Shown here one piece after another: positions 26,876-35,397 of a DNA stretch of 44,936 nucleotides (position 1 is the stretch's first letter; every line of letters starts with the position of its first letter). The position numbers and the translations under genes were made by a program. Origin of the DNA: Commensalibacter papalotli (GTDB lineage: Bacteria; Pseudomonadota; Alphaproteobacteria; Acetobacterales; Acetobacteraceae). The DNA lies in the NCBI RefSeq assembly GCF_947179115.1, contig NZ_CAMXCI010000007.1, positions 1 to 44,936 of the forward strand, given 5' to 3'. The notes under the pieces were generated by a model, which worked only from the letters and a program-made list of their open reading frames with translations, was not told where the DNA came from and did not search any database.

Positions 26876-27676
26876 TTATTGAAAAGCAATATCTAAAAAG
26901 TCAGGACTTTGACTAAATTTCCATTTTTTAGTTGGGCCGGCCATCACATTTAAATAATATGAATCACACCCATGAGGTGCGCCAACAGGGTGATACCCTT
27001 TTGGAACCATTACGGTCTCTCCATCGTAAACAGACATTGTTTCATCTAATGATCTATCATCTGTATAAACACGTTGGAAAACATACCCACCTTTACGTTT
27101 ATTACGATGATAATAGGTTTCTTCGAGGTAAGTTTCCTTTCCTTCAATAGGGGTATCATGTTTATGAGGGGGATAACTTGACCAATTCCCTCCTGGGGTA
27201 ATCACCTCTACAACCAATAAAGATTCAGAAGGATCAGTATCCGTTAGCATATTATTGACATAACGAACATTTGTTCCACTTCCACGTTTAAGCGTTTCGA
27301 TTTCTTCAGCTCTAATGGCGTAAGGGGCACTCCCTTTTTTAGCTGGCGCTTGACAAATAGCTAACTCTAAATCTGTTGTTGCTTTAACGGTCCATTTCAT
27401 ACGAGGTGGCACATAGACCGCAGAAGGTTTTCCATCAAAAACAGACATTCGTTCGCCCAGCACCCCAAATTGTTTTTCTTCAGTTGAAATATCAGCTTTC
27501 CCAGTAATGATGACCAAGCAAATTTCGTTATCATTACCATCTCTGGTCAAAGTTTGCCCTGGCTGTAAATGGGCAACTTCAAAACCAATATATTGCCACC
27601 CTGCACTTTGAGGGGTAATCCGTGTAACAATACCTTCGGCATCTGGCGCATGTGGTTTAACCAATAATTTACTCAT
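26876..27676 (-). CDS. iolB: 5-deoxy-glucuronate isomerase
   Basis: IolB converts 5-deoxy-D-glucuronate to 5-dehydro-2-deoxy-D-gluconate in inositol breakdown. The 266-residue bicupin matches the family: VTRITPQSAGWQYIGFEVAHLQPGQ at the start, MSVFDGKPSAVYVPPRMKW, VVEVITPGGNWSSYPPHKHD with the metal-binding histidines, the EETYYHR segment, and GETVMVPKGYHPVGAPHGCDSYYLNVMAG near the end. An AAGGGG site precedes the ATG. It lies between iolE and the oxidoreductase gene with short gaps. Confidence 0.96.
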   Translation of the reverse strand: MSKLLVKPHAPDAEGIVTRITPQSAGWQYIGFEVAHLQPGQTLTRDGNDNEICLVIITGKADISTEEKQFGVLGERMSVFDGKPSAVYVPPRMKWTVKATTDLELAICQAPAKKGSAPYAIRAEEIETLKRGSGTNVRYVNNMLTDTDPSESLLVVEVITPGGNWSSYPPHKHDTPIEGKETYLEETYYHRNKRKGGYVFQRVYTDDRSLDETMSVYDGETVMVPKGYHPVGAPHGCDSYYLNVMAGPTKKWKFSQSPDFLDIAFQ

Positions 27677-27687
27677 AAGAAGCCCCT

Positions 27688-28575
27688 TTATTTCTTAATA
27701 CCAGCTTGATTTAGTGAAGTAGTAAGATGGTTATATCCCTTAGTTACATATTGAAATGGATTGGCTTTAACAGGGTCTTGCTCTGCTTCAATCACAATCC
27801 AACCAGAGTAATTTTGAAACGGTTTGAAGAATTCAACATAATCAACGCTTCCATCACCAGGAACCGTAAATACACCTTGTAAAACACCATCCAAAAATGG
27901 CCAATTTTCAGCAGTTGCTTTTTTCAGAACATCTTCACGGACATCTTTTGTATGGATATGCGCAACACGTTCAGCATAATTATTAGCCAAACGAATAGGA
28001 TCAGCGCCACCCCATGTTGCATGACCAGTATCAAGCAAAAGGTGAACCTCTTTACTAGTAGAAAACATTAAACGATCTATGTCTTCTTCGGATTGAATAA
28101 TAGTTCCCATATGATGATGAAAGGAAAGCTTTACTCCATCATCCAAAGTTAACTTAGCAAGCTCATTTAACTTATTAAAATAACCTTGCCATTGATTTTT
28201 TTCCATAATAGGACGATGTGCCAACCCAATGTCACGTCTTCCTTGAATGGTATTTGCAGTTTCAGCGTAAACAACAACATCGCATCCCATAGCTTTTAAT
28301 AAATCTAGATGAGAGCGCATCGCTACAAACTCCTCTTTAGCAGAACGTAATAACAAAGCACCTGAAAACCACCAACTGGTCAGATCTAGATTATATTTTC
28401 CCAAAGTTTGTTTCAAAGCATTGGCTTCTTTTGGAAATTTATTGCCCATTTCCATACCTTCCAAACCAATTTGGCTGGCTTCGGAAAGGCAAGTATCCAA
28501 AGGAATATCCCCACCCAGTTCAGGCATATCATCATTAGACCAGCAAATTGCGTGCGCACCAATACGAATTGTCAT
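27688..28575 (-). CDS. iolE: Myo-inosose-2 dehydratase
   Basis: IolE removes water from 2-keto-myo-inositol to give 3D-(3,5/4)-trihydroxycyclohexane-1,2-dione. The protein is a TIM barrel starting MTIRIGAHAICWSNDDMPELGG. It has LSFHHHMGT near residue 140, LLLDTGHATWGG near residue 180, and VAHIHTKDVR near residue 210, which supply the metal ligands. I use ATG 28575 (295 residues) because an AAGGA site lies about ten bases upstream. A longer frame from TTG 28608 would overlap the iolD end and adds an unconserved head. It directly follows iolD. Confidence 0.95.
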   Translation of the reverse strand: MTIRIGAHAICWSNDDMPELGGDIPLDTCLSEASQIGLEGMEMGNKFPKEANALKQTLGKYNLDLTSWWFSGALLLRSAKEEFVAMRSHLDLLKAMGCDVVVYAETANTIQGRRDIGLAHRPIMEKNQWQGYFNKLNELAKLTLDDGVKLSFHHHMGTIIQSEEDIDRLMFSTSKEVHLLLDTGHATWGGADPIRLANNYAERVAHIHTKDVREDVLKKATAENWPFLDGVLQGVFTVPGDGSVDYVEFFKPFQNYSGWIVIEAEQDPVKANPFQYVTKGYNHLTTSLNQAGIKK

Positions 28576-28598
28576 TTTATTTGTTCCTTGTTTAACTT

Positions 28599-30458
28599 TT
28601 AGTTCCAATGTCTTTGGGATTTTTTATAATTTAGATAGGCATCATAAGCTTCATTGACTGTTTTTTGCTTTGAAACTTCTGGCACAGCAACATCCCACCA
28701 ATAGCCGCATTCTTCGGTAATGCTAACGGCTTCGGTATCAATGACGATGACTGTGGTGCGATCATTCTGTTCTGATTTTTTCAATGAATCTTGTAATTCT
28801 TGAACCGAAGAAACTTTTTCACTGATTGCCCCTAACCCTCTGGCATGTTGGACAAAATCAATATTGGGTAATTCTTTATGATGGGTATCGACAAGCATGT
28901 TATTGAATTGTTTACCACCACAAACTTGTTGTAAACGATTGATACATCCGTAACCAAGATTATCAAGCAAAACGATCGTTATTTTAACCCCAAGCATCAC
29001 AGAAGAAACAATTTCAGAGTTCAGCATCAGGTAAGAACCATCGCCCACCATCACAACAACGTTGCGATCAGGTTCTGCCATTTTTGCACCAATACCACCA
29101 GCCACTTCATATCCCATGCAAGAAAATCCATATTCCATGTGATATCCCCCGCTTTGTTTGGCACGCCATAATTTTTGTAACTCCCCAGGTAAACCGCCTG
29201 CAGCGCAGACAACAATACTGTTATCAGGAATAGAGCGCATGACGGCTCCGATGACTTGGGCATCACTTGGTAATTTCTCGGTTGTTGGGGCAGGAATTGC
29301 CATATATTTATCCGCTGTTTTATACCAATCAGCTTTTAATTTTTTGGCTTTTTTGGTCCAAGATTGGTCAGCTTTATAATCGCTAATTTGTTTACTTAAT
29401 AATTCCAAAATTGCTTTGGCATCCCCAATCAGTGGATAAGAATTATGTTTTGTGCCATCAAACGGTTGAATATTAAGCCCAATAATTTTTAAATTCTTAT
29501 TGTTAAATACGGCCCATGATCCCGTTGTAAAATCTTGCAATCTGCTGCCAATCGCAAGGATAACATCCGCTTCATTTGCCAGTGCATTCGCAGCAGCGGT
29601 TCCTGATACGCCTATTCCTCCCATGTTTAAAGGAGATTGATCTGGAATTGCGGATTTGCCTGCATTGGTTTCACCAGCAGGAATACCATGTTTATGACAG
29701 AAATCTTCAATAAGTTTTTCCGCACCAGAATAAGGAACACCACCACCAATGATGATTAAAGGTTTTTTTGCTTTTAATAAAATATCTTTAGCGGTTTCCA
29801 ACTCAATTGGATCAGGATGAAGGCGACGAATATAATGAATTTTTTCTTCAAAGAATGTTTCTGGAAAATCCCATGCCATTGTTTGTACGTCTTGGCATAA
29901 AGAAAGCGTGACAGGTCCGCATTCTGCTGGATCAGTTAAAACAGTCATTGCACGTTGAAATGCAGGCACGATTTGTTCTGGTCGTGTAATACGGTCAAAA
30001 TATCTTGAGACAGGTTTGAAACTATCATTCACGGAAACAGTACCATCTCCAAAATCTTCAAGTTGTTGTAATACTGGATCTGGAAGGCGTGTCGCAAAAA
30101 CATCGCTGGGTAATAATAGAATAGGTAAACGATTAGCATGCGCTACCCCAGCCGCTGTAATCATATTTAACGAACCTGGTCCAATGGACGCTGTGCAAGC
30201 CATTATTTGTCTTCTGCGTTTACCTTTGGCAAATGCGATGGCTGTATGTGCCATTCCTTGTTCATTTTGCCCTCTGAAGGTTGGAAAATGATCTTTCACT
30301 TCGTGTAATGCTTCACCAAGGCCTGCAACATTTCCATGACCGAAAATTGCCCACATTCCCGCAAAGAAAGGTTGAATGTTGCCATCATCTAGTTTGATTT
30401 TTTGTGCCATCATTGCTTTGACCAAAGCTTGAGACATTGTAAGATGTATTGTTTTCAT
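28599..30458 (-). CDS. iolD: 3D-(3,5/4)-trihydroxycyclohexane-1,2-dione hydrolase
   Basis: IolD is a thiamine-diphosphate enzyme that opens the cyclitol ring to 5-deoxy-glucuronate. The 619-residue protein has the acetolactate-synthase-like plan: NEQGMAHTAIAFAKGKRRRQIMACTASIGPGSLNM at about residues 60-95, a central segment with GIGVSGTAAANALANEADVILAIGSRLQDF, and the ThDP-binding GDGSYLMLNSEIVSSVMLG near residue 460. Length matches IolD. An AAGGAG site precedes the ATG. It is 30 bases after iolC. Confidence 0.96.
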   Translation of the reverse strand: MKTIHLTMSQALVKAMMAQKIKLDDGNIQPFFAGMWAIFGHGNVAGLGEALHEVKDHFPTFRGQNEQGMAHTAIAFAKGKRRRQIMACTASIGPGSLNMITAAGVAHANRLPILLLPSDVFATRLPDPVLQQLEDFGDGTVSVNDSFKPVSRYFDRITRPEQIVPAFQRAMTVLTDPAECGPVTLSLCQDVQTMAWDFPETFFEEKIHYIRRLHPDPIELETAKDILLKAKKPLIIIGGGVPYSGAEKLIEDFCHKHGIPAGETNAGKSAIPDQSPLNMGGIGVSGTAAANALANEADVILAIGSRLQDFTTGSWAVFNNKNLKIIGLNIQPFDGTKHNSYPLIGDAKAILELLSKQISDYKADQSWTKKAKKLKADWYKTADKYMAIPAPTTEKLPSDAQVIGAVMRSIPDNSIVVCAAGGLPGELQKLWRAKQSGGYHMEYGFSCMGYEVAGGIGAKMAEPDRNVVVMVGDGSYLMLNSEIVSSVMLGVKITIVLLDNLGYGCINRLQQVCGGKQFNNMLVDTHHKELPNIDFVQHARGLGAISEKVSSVQELQDSLKKSEQNDRTTVIVIDTEAVSITEECGYWWDVAVPEVSKQKTVNEAYDAYLNYKKSQRHWN

Positions 30459-30488
30459 TATTTTTCTCCTTAACCTGTCTGGGGAATA

Positions 30489-32396
30489 TTATTGTGCTGC
30501 TTTTTGCCAAGCATCAACGAGCTGTTGGAAAGTATCCGCCATTTTTTGAATAGCTTCATCATCACTAATTTGTTTTGTAAACCATTGACGTGCAGGCTCT
30601 CCAAAAATTGTACGACCGACTGCAAATCCTTTGACATAAGATATTTGCGCGGCTGCTTGGAAAGCTTGTGTAATGGTTTCAAGAGGTGCATCCAGCCCAA
30701 GAACCACAACACCACGACATAAAGGGTCATTTTGTTTAATAACGTTATTAATGGCTTTCCATGCCGCTTGATCTTGTTGAGGTTCTAATTTCCACCATGC
30801 TGGTTTAAGACCTGCGTCATAGAGTTGTTGTAATGCTGTTGCAATGGTTTGGCTGTCTAAGGGGCCATTTTTGCCTGCAATAATTTCAATTAACAATTCC
30901 CGTTGCAAACGCTGACAAGCATCGTAAGCTCGTTCAAGTTCTCTTAATTGTTTATTTTTTAACTCAATAGGATCATCTGGATGATAAAAACACAGACATT
31001 TAACGGTATGTTGTGCTGGCCATGATAATAATTGTGCGCCTAGGCTGCCTTTCCCATCAAAATCCAATGGACGAGAACCAGGATATTCAATAGGACGAGA
31101 AATCCATAGATTTTCATGAGACGCTAGAAATAATGCTTCTTGACCATAGCGACCATCCATAAACGTTCCAAATCCAGGTCTGCCTTTGGCAACCAATGCG
31201 GCGGCTTTAATGGTTAAGATTTTAAATTCGCTGATTTTATCGCGGGATACACCATATTCATCAACCATTTCTTCTAATTGTAAACGGTGATCGCATGCCA
31301 ATGCCATAATAGGAGTAGACTGAACAGGGCGGGTAGTTGCTTGATGCAAATGAGTCAAGGTTTGGTCGTATTGAATTGAATGGTTATGACTGTTTTGTTT
31401 TAAGAAATGTGTTAGCTCAACAAAGGTTGGATATTCAGGAGAACAAAGCAAACGCGAAACAGCAAAAGCACCACAAGCATTTGCATAAGTGCAGCAAACA
31501 TCAATCGGCTCGTTTTTTAACCATCCTCTTAAGAAACCTGACATAAACGCATCGCCAGCCCCAAGCGTGTTACAAACGGTAACTTTGAAACCTTTGCCTT
31601 TGATCCCCTGATCCAAAGATTGTGGAATAACTTTATCAAAAACAACGCATCCTATGGGACCACGTTTACATACAATAGTTGCTTGTGGAGCAATCTTGCG
31701 AATATGCTGAATAGCTTCGATGGTCTTTTCATGACCACTGGCAATATGCAATTCTTCTTCTGTTCCAACAATCAGATCGCATTCAGGGATAATGGATAAT
31801 AATTTTTCTGTTACTTCTTTTGAACGTACATAACGTGCTTCACCATCACCGATAGAGGCAACACCCCATAGATTAGGTCGGTAATCAATATCAATGACCA
31901 CTTTCCCCCCATGAGCATGGATTAATTTCATGGCTTTACGTTGTGCTTTTGCACTGTTTTCTTTGGAAAAGTGCGTTCCCGTCACAACAATCGCTTTGGC
32001 TCTTTTTATAAAATCGTCATGAATGTCATCTTCTGATAATGCTGCATCCGCACAATCTGTTCTGTAAAACAACAATGGAAATTGTTCCGAATCCCTGATA
32101 CCCAGAATTGCCAAGGCTGTTAGTCGTTCAGGATCTTGATAAATACCTTTTGTATCGACGCCTTCACGCTGCATTTGTTCGATAATAAAATGTCCAAAAT
32201 GATCATTCCCTACACGTGTAATGACACCAGATTTAAGCCCCAGACGTGCTGTTCCAATGGCAATATTTGCTGGGCATCCGCCAACTGCTTTATTAAAAGA
32301 TGAAGTATCTTCTAAACGACAGCCAATTTGTTGAGAATAAAGATCAATCGAAGATCTTCCTATAGTAATAATATCCAGTTCGCCATTGGTCATCAT
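30489..32396 (-). CDS. iolC: 5-dehydro-2-deoxygluconokinase fused to DUF2090 aldolase-like domain
   Basis: The protein of 635 residues joins two activities. Residues 1 to about 325 are a PfkB-type sugar kinase (LDIITIGRSSIDLYSQQIG, AVGGCPANIAIGTARLG, and the catalytic NTLGAGDAFMSGFLRG near residue 290). Residues from about 360 on form a DUF2090 domain (MALACDHRLQLEEMVDEYG, RPGFGTFMDGRYGQEAL, GFAVGRTIFGEPARQWF), an aldolase-like TIM barrel. Fused forms of this kind are annotated as bifunctional kinase/5-dehydro-2-deoxyphosphogluconate aldolase, giving malonate semialdehyde and DHAP. The start is ATG 32396 or 32393 behind a GGAG site. A longer frame reaching 32480 has a hydrophobic, unconserved head and no site. 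Confidence 0.95.
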   Translation of the reverse strand: MMTNGELDIITIGRSSIDLYSQQIGCRLEDTSSFNKAVGGCPANIAIGTARLGLKSGVITRVGNDHFGHFIIEQMQREGVDTKGIYQDPERLTALAILGIRDSEQFPLLFYRTDCADAALSEDDIHDDFIKRAKAIVVTGTHFSKENSAKAQRKAMKLIHAHGGKVVIDIDYRPNLWGVASIGDGEARYVRSKEVTEKLLSIIPECDLIVGTEEELHIASGHEKTIEAIQHIRKIAPQATIVCKRGPIGCVVFDKVIPQSLDQGIKGKGFKVTVCNTLGAGDAFMSGFLRGWLKNEPIDVCCTYANACGAFAVSRLLCSPEYPTFVELTHFLKQNSHNHSIQYDQTLTHLHQATTRPVQSTPIMALACDHRLQLEEMVDEYGVSRDKISEFKILTIKAAALVAKGRPGFGTFMDGRYGQEALFLASHENLWISRPIEYPGSRPLDFDGKGSLGAQLLSWPAQHTVKCLCFYHPDDPIELKNKQLRELERAYDACQRLQRELLIEIIAGKNGPLDSQTIATALQQLYDAGLKPAWWKLEPQQDQAAWKAINNVIKQNDPLCRGVVVLGLDAPLETITQAFQAAAQISYVKGFAVGRTIFGEPARQWFTKQISDDEAIQKMADTFQQLVDAWQKAAQ

Positions 32397-32497
32397 TATA
32401 CTCCAACGATAATAACAAAAAAATTCTAAATTTGATAAAATATAGAAAATTAATTTTAAAATTACGATATGTAGATACATTAAGATACTAAAAAAGA

Positions 32498-32518
32498 TGT
32501 GAACACCCAGTTTTCACA
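32498..32518. promoter_or_regulatory. Inverted repeat TGTGAA...TTCACA near iolC
   Basis: Six-base arms face each other over nine bases, about 100 bases upstream of the iolC start. The arms resemble CRP half sites, but the spacing is wrong for CRP. It may be a regulator site or chance. Confidence 0.3.
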
Positions 32519-32568
32519 GCCTTGTGATGGTAATCCGAATTTAAAATAGGTGCACTTTTATGTTCAAG

Positions 32569-32608
32569 AAAATGTTATTAAAGGCTCATTGCCGAGAAAA
32601 AATGTTAT
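32569..32608. repeat. Direct repeat AAAATGTTAT with 30-base period
   Basis: The ten bases AAAATGTTAT occur at 32569-32578 and again at 32599-32608. The period is close to three helical turns, as expected for a protein binding two sites on the same DNA face. AT-richness makes chance possible. Confidence 0.35.
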
Positions 32609-32736
32609 AAAACTGGGAATTTGTTTAAACATTTAGAATATTTTTTTCAAAAAGTTATAAACTTGATGATGAATACACAATAAGTTTATTAAGAAAATTC
32701 AAATTTTATATAATACTTACAATATATTGCGATTTG

Positions 32737-32752
32737 TAGAAAAATTTTTCTA
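32737..32752. promoter_or_regulatory. Perfect 16-base palindrome, candidate operator
   Basis: TAGAAAAATTTTTCTA is fully symmetric and sits about 180 bases before the transporter start, inside the divergent region. A GAA...TTC core is compatible with a dimeric RpiR-type operator, but this is inferred. Confidence 0.45.
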
Positions 32753-32845
32753 TAATCACGTTAATGTAGGTGCGGTTTTCTTCATAGTTTGAAATTATTT
32801 TAGGTAAAGATAAGCTTCAATAAGGTTGCAAATTGCTTTTTGGTT

Positions 32846-32864
32846 AAGGTCAATAAATGACCTT
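32846..32864 (+). terminator. Hairpin with T-run in the leader of the transporter gene
   Basis: AAGGTCA and TGACCTT pair across a five-base loop, and the right arm runs straight into five Ts. It lies 67 bases upstream of the MFS start, so it could act as a leader attenuator or as a short terminator. Confidence 0.4.
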
Positions 32865-32876
32865 TTTATCAGGGTT

Positions 32877-32908
32877 AAGAATATTCTTTTAAGATTTTGA
32901 AGAATATT
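32877..32908. promoter_or_regulatory. AAGAATATTCTT palindrome and partial copy before the transporter gene
   Basis: A 12-base palindrome at 32877-32888 is followed by a second AAGAATATT at 32900-32908. The second copy ends 23 bases before the ATG. Two related half sites so near the start suggest a repressor site. Confidence 0.35.
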
Positions 32909-32931
32909 TCTAGATGAAAGAGTAAAGATCT

Positions 32932-34401
32932 ATGTCTGATTCAACAAAAAGAAATTTTATTACAAAAACAACTATGGTTGCAGCATTAGGGGGGTTATTA
33001 TTTGGATATGATACCTCTGTAATTTCTGGTGCTGTGGCATCTATTGATCACCAATTAGTAAAACCATTAAATCTTTCAAATAATTGGGAAGATTTTATTT
33101 CTGGATTCGTTATTGCAAGTGCACTCGTCGGGTGCATGATTGGTAGTATTATTAGTGGATTCGTTGCTGATTTTGTTGGTCGCAAAAGAGGGTTATTTAT
33201 ATCAGCTATTTTATTTGTGATTTCAGCATTAGGATCTGCATGGCCTGAATATGGAGTTATATATCCTCTGCATGATCCTGTAGCTATTGTATGTTCTTTT
33301 ATATTCTATCGTATTATTTGTGGTATCGGGGTTGGAATTGCATCAACATTGGCACCAATGTATATTTCCGAAATTGCACCAGCGACTATTCGAGGTAGTT
33401 TAATTATTTATTATCAAATTGCGATTGTGAGTGGTCAAGCAGGCGTTTATTTTGTGAATTGGTTTATTGCTAGCCTTGGTGATCATGATTGGTTGATGAC
33501 AACAGGTTGGAGAATTATGCTTGCTTCTGAAATTATCCCAGCCTTTATCTTTTTAATATTATTAGTTCCTGCTGTTGAAACGCCTCGTTGGTTAATGTTA
33601 AAAAGCCGTGATGAAGATGCTTTAAGTGTATTGCATAATATTTTTCATCCTAATGAAGCACATAAAACAGCCGCTGAAATCAAGGAAAGCTTGAATAAAA
33701 ATACTGAATTGGGATCTTTATTTCAATTTGGTACTGCCGCAGTTCTTGTGGGGATTATGGTTGCTGCCCTTCAACAATTGGTGGGAATTAATGCTGTTAT
33801 GTATTATGCCCCAGAAATGTTTAAAAATATGGGTTTTGGAGAAAGAGGCGCATTATTTCAAACAATTTTCATTGGGATTGTTACTGTTATTTTCTGTTTA
33901 ATTGCGATGAAATTAGTTGATAGAGTTGGCAGAAAACCATTGCTGATTATTGGTAGCATTTTGCAAGCAATTGCAATGTTAGGATTAGCAGCAACCTTTA
34001 TCTTTAAATTAAGTAGTATAATTTCCGTCTTTATGATTTTGTTCTACTGTGCCAGTTTTTCTATTTCATGGGGGCCAATTACTTGGGTTTTGCTTGCGGA
34101 ACTATTCCCAACAGCGATCAAAGGGCGCGCAATGAGTTTAGCAGTGTTTTTTGAATGGACTATTAATTTAATAGTTGCATGGTCTTTCAAAATGATGGAT
34201 GGGAATGCTTCTTTGAATCAAGTTTTTAATCATGGTTTTCCATTTATTATTTATGGGATAATGGGCGTTCTAGGCACCTTCTTTGTTATATTCTTTGTTC
34301 CAGAAACAAAAGGACGCAGTCTAGAAGAAATCCAACAAATTTGGTTAGATCGTAAAAATAAAAAACAAGTATGCAATCCATCTACTGTCAAAGTGTTATA
34401 A
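32932..34401 (+). CDS. MFS sugar/inositol transporter (SP family)
   Basis: This 489-residue protein has twelve predicted membrane helices and the sugar-porter signatures: GGLLFGYDTSVISGA in helix 1, GFVADFVGRKRGLF between helices 2 and 3, PMYISEIAPATIRGSL near residue 145, the QQLVGINAVMYYAPEMF segment of helix 7, and PETKGRSLEEIQ at the end. It would bring myo-inositol or a sugar in by proton symport across the inner membrane. It is divergent from the iolC operon, so inositol is the likely substrate, as for IolT. The sequence alone does not separate inositol from hexose. Confidence 0.92.
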   Translation: MSDSTKRNFITKTTMVAALGGLLFGYDTSVISGAVASIDHQLVKPLNLSNNWEDFISGFVIASALVGCMIGSIISGFVADFVGRKRGLFISAILFVISALGSAWPEYGVIYPLHDPVAIVCSFIFYRIICGIGVGIASTLAPMYISEIAPATIRGSLIIYYQIAIVSGQAGVYFVNWFIASLGDHDWLMTTGWRIMLASEIIPAFIFLILLVPAVETPRWLMLKSRDEDALSVLHNIFHPNEAHKTAAEIKESLNKNTELGSLFQFGTAAVLVGIMVAALQQLVGINAVMYYAPEMFKNMGFGERGALFQTIFIGIVTVIFCLIAMKLVDRVGRKPLLIIGSILQAIAMLGLAATFIFKLSSIISVFMILFYCASFSISWGPITWVLLAELFPTAIKGRAMSLAVFFEWTINLIVAWSFKMMDGNASLNQVFNHGFPFIIYGIMGVLGTFFVIFFVPETKGRSLEEIQQIWLDRKNKKQVCNPSTVKVL

Positions 34402-34413
34402 ATTTTATTTGAA

Positions 34414-34453
34414 TTAACTTCTTAAGATTAATTTTCAAATCTTAAGAAGTTAA
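34414..34453 (+). terminator. Long perfect hairpin after the transporter gene
   Basis: TTAACTTCTTAAGATT and AATCTTAAGAAGTTAA pair over 16 bases with an eight-base loop, 12 bases past the stop. The T-run after it is poor, so it may instead protect the transcript's 3' end and modulate expression of the next gene. Confidence 0.55.
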
Positions 34454-34518
34454 CATATCCGTAAATTATTGGTTCGAAATCAATTTGATAAAAAGAAAAT
34501 TATCAATAGGAGATTGCT

Positions 34519-35343
34519 ATGCGTCATATTGGATGTTGCACGTGGATTTTTGAGAATGAACCCATTGAACAAACAGCTCAACGTGTGAAAAAAATTGGAT
34601 TAAATGGAGTGGAATTACATGGAGATATACATTCAATTAATCCTGTACAAGCAGGTAAAGTTTTCGCAGATAAAGGATTAGAGATTTTTTCTATTACACC
34701 TGAAGATGCGGATATTTCAAATCCAGATTCTGCAATTCGCCAAAAAGCTGTTGATTATTATAAAAAGTTAATTGATTGGGTATTAAAAATAGATCAACAA
34801 CCTAATCCTCCAATGGTTTCCTGTCATGGGTTGGTACAGCGTATAAGGCCAATTAGTACACAAGAAGAAGAAAATCAATTTTTAATAGAGAGTACAAAAC
34901 AAATTTGTAATATGGCACAACAAGCAAATATCGAAATTGTTTTTGAAGTGTTAAATCGTTATGAAAGTCACCAAGTTCAGACTTTAAAAGAGGGAGTCCA
35001 TTTCTTAGAAAAAGTAAAAGCTCAAAATTTAAGATTACTAGCAGATGCTTATCATATGAATATAGAAGAGGCTAATCCAGCTGGTGCTTTACAGGAGGCT
35101 GGGACATATATCGGTTTATATCATGCCGCAGATTCAAATCGTGGAGCAATTGGCGAAGGCCATACGGATTTTAAAGCACAAATTATGGCTCTAAATAATA
35201 TCCAATATTATGGCCCCATTATTCTTGAAATTGCAGCCCCTGGCCCAGATCCGTTTAATACAAATAAAGGTGAAGGGTTCAAAGAAATACTAGAACAACA
35301 ACTAAAAAAATCGACAGAATCTATTCGTGCATTAAATAGTTAG
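34519..35343 (+). CDS. Sugar isomerase/epimerase TIM-barrel protein (ketose 3-epimerase or IolI/IolH-like)
   Basis: The 274-residue protein is a xylose-isomerase-like TIM barrel. It resembles ketose 3-epimerases: IVFEVLNRYESHQVQTLKEG near residue 145, LRLLADAYHMNIEEANP near residue 180, GLYHAADSNRGAIGEGHTDF near residue 205 and PIILEIAAPGPDPF near residue 240 give the Glu-Asp-His-Glu metal set. In this place it could be an inosose isomerase (IolI-like), linking other inositol isomers to the pathway, or a psicose/tagatose epimerase. The ATG has an AGGAG site. It follows the transporter after a hairpin. Confidence 0.86.
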   Translation: MRHIGCCTWIFENEPIEQTAQRVKKIGLNGVELHGDIHSINPVQAGKVFADKGLEIFSITPEDADISNPDSAIRQKAVDYYKKLIDWVLKIDQQPNPPMVSCHGLVQRIRPISTQEEENQFLIESTKQICNMAQQANIEIVFEVLNRYESHQVQTLKEGVHFLEKVKAQNLRLLADAYHMNIEEANPAGALQEAGTYIGLYHAADSNRGAIGEGHTDFKAQIMALNNIQYYGPIILEIAAPGPDPFNTNKGEGFKEILEQQLKKSTESIRALNS

Positions 35344-35361
35344 TTCAAATGAACTAAAATA

Positions 35362-35389
35362 AAAAGGTAAGTTATATAACTTACCTTTT
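35362..35389. terminator. 28-base perfect palindrome, bidirectional terminator
   Basis: A 14-base stem starting AAAAGGTAAGTTAT is followed at once by its exact complement, between two converging genes (stops at 35343 and 35398). A- and T-rich ends on both sides suit termination in both directions. Confidence 0.7.
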
Positions 35390-35397
35390 ATTATATC

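Larger units (their letters stand above)
32397..32931. other. Divergent control region between iolC and the transporter gene
   Basis: This 535-base non-coding stretch lies between divergent iolC (minus) and the MFS gene (plus). It holds a 16-base palindrome, a direct repeat 30 bases apart, a hairpin with T-run ahead of the transporter and AAGAATATT repeats, each listed separately. It is the best candidate region for inositol-dependent control. Confidence 0.6.

Noticed and set aside
30489..32480. iolC frame extended to 32480
   Set aside because: The added 28 residues are hydrophobic and unlike PfkB kinases, while a GGAG site directly precedes the ATG pair at 32393-32396.
32498..32518. CRP binding site near iolC
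   Set aside because: The TGTGA and TCACA arms are present, but the spacing is 11 bases instead of six.
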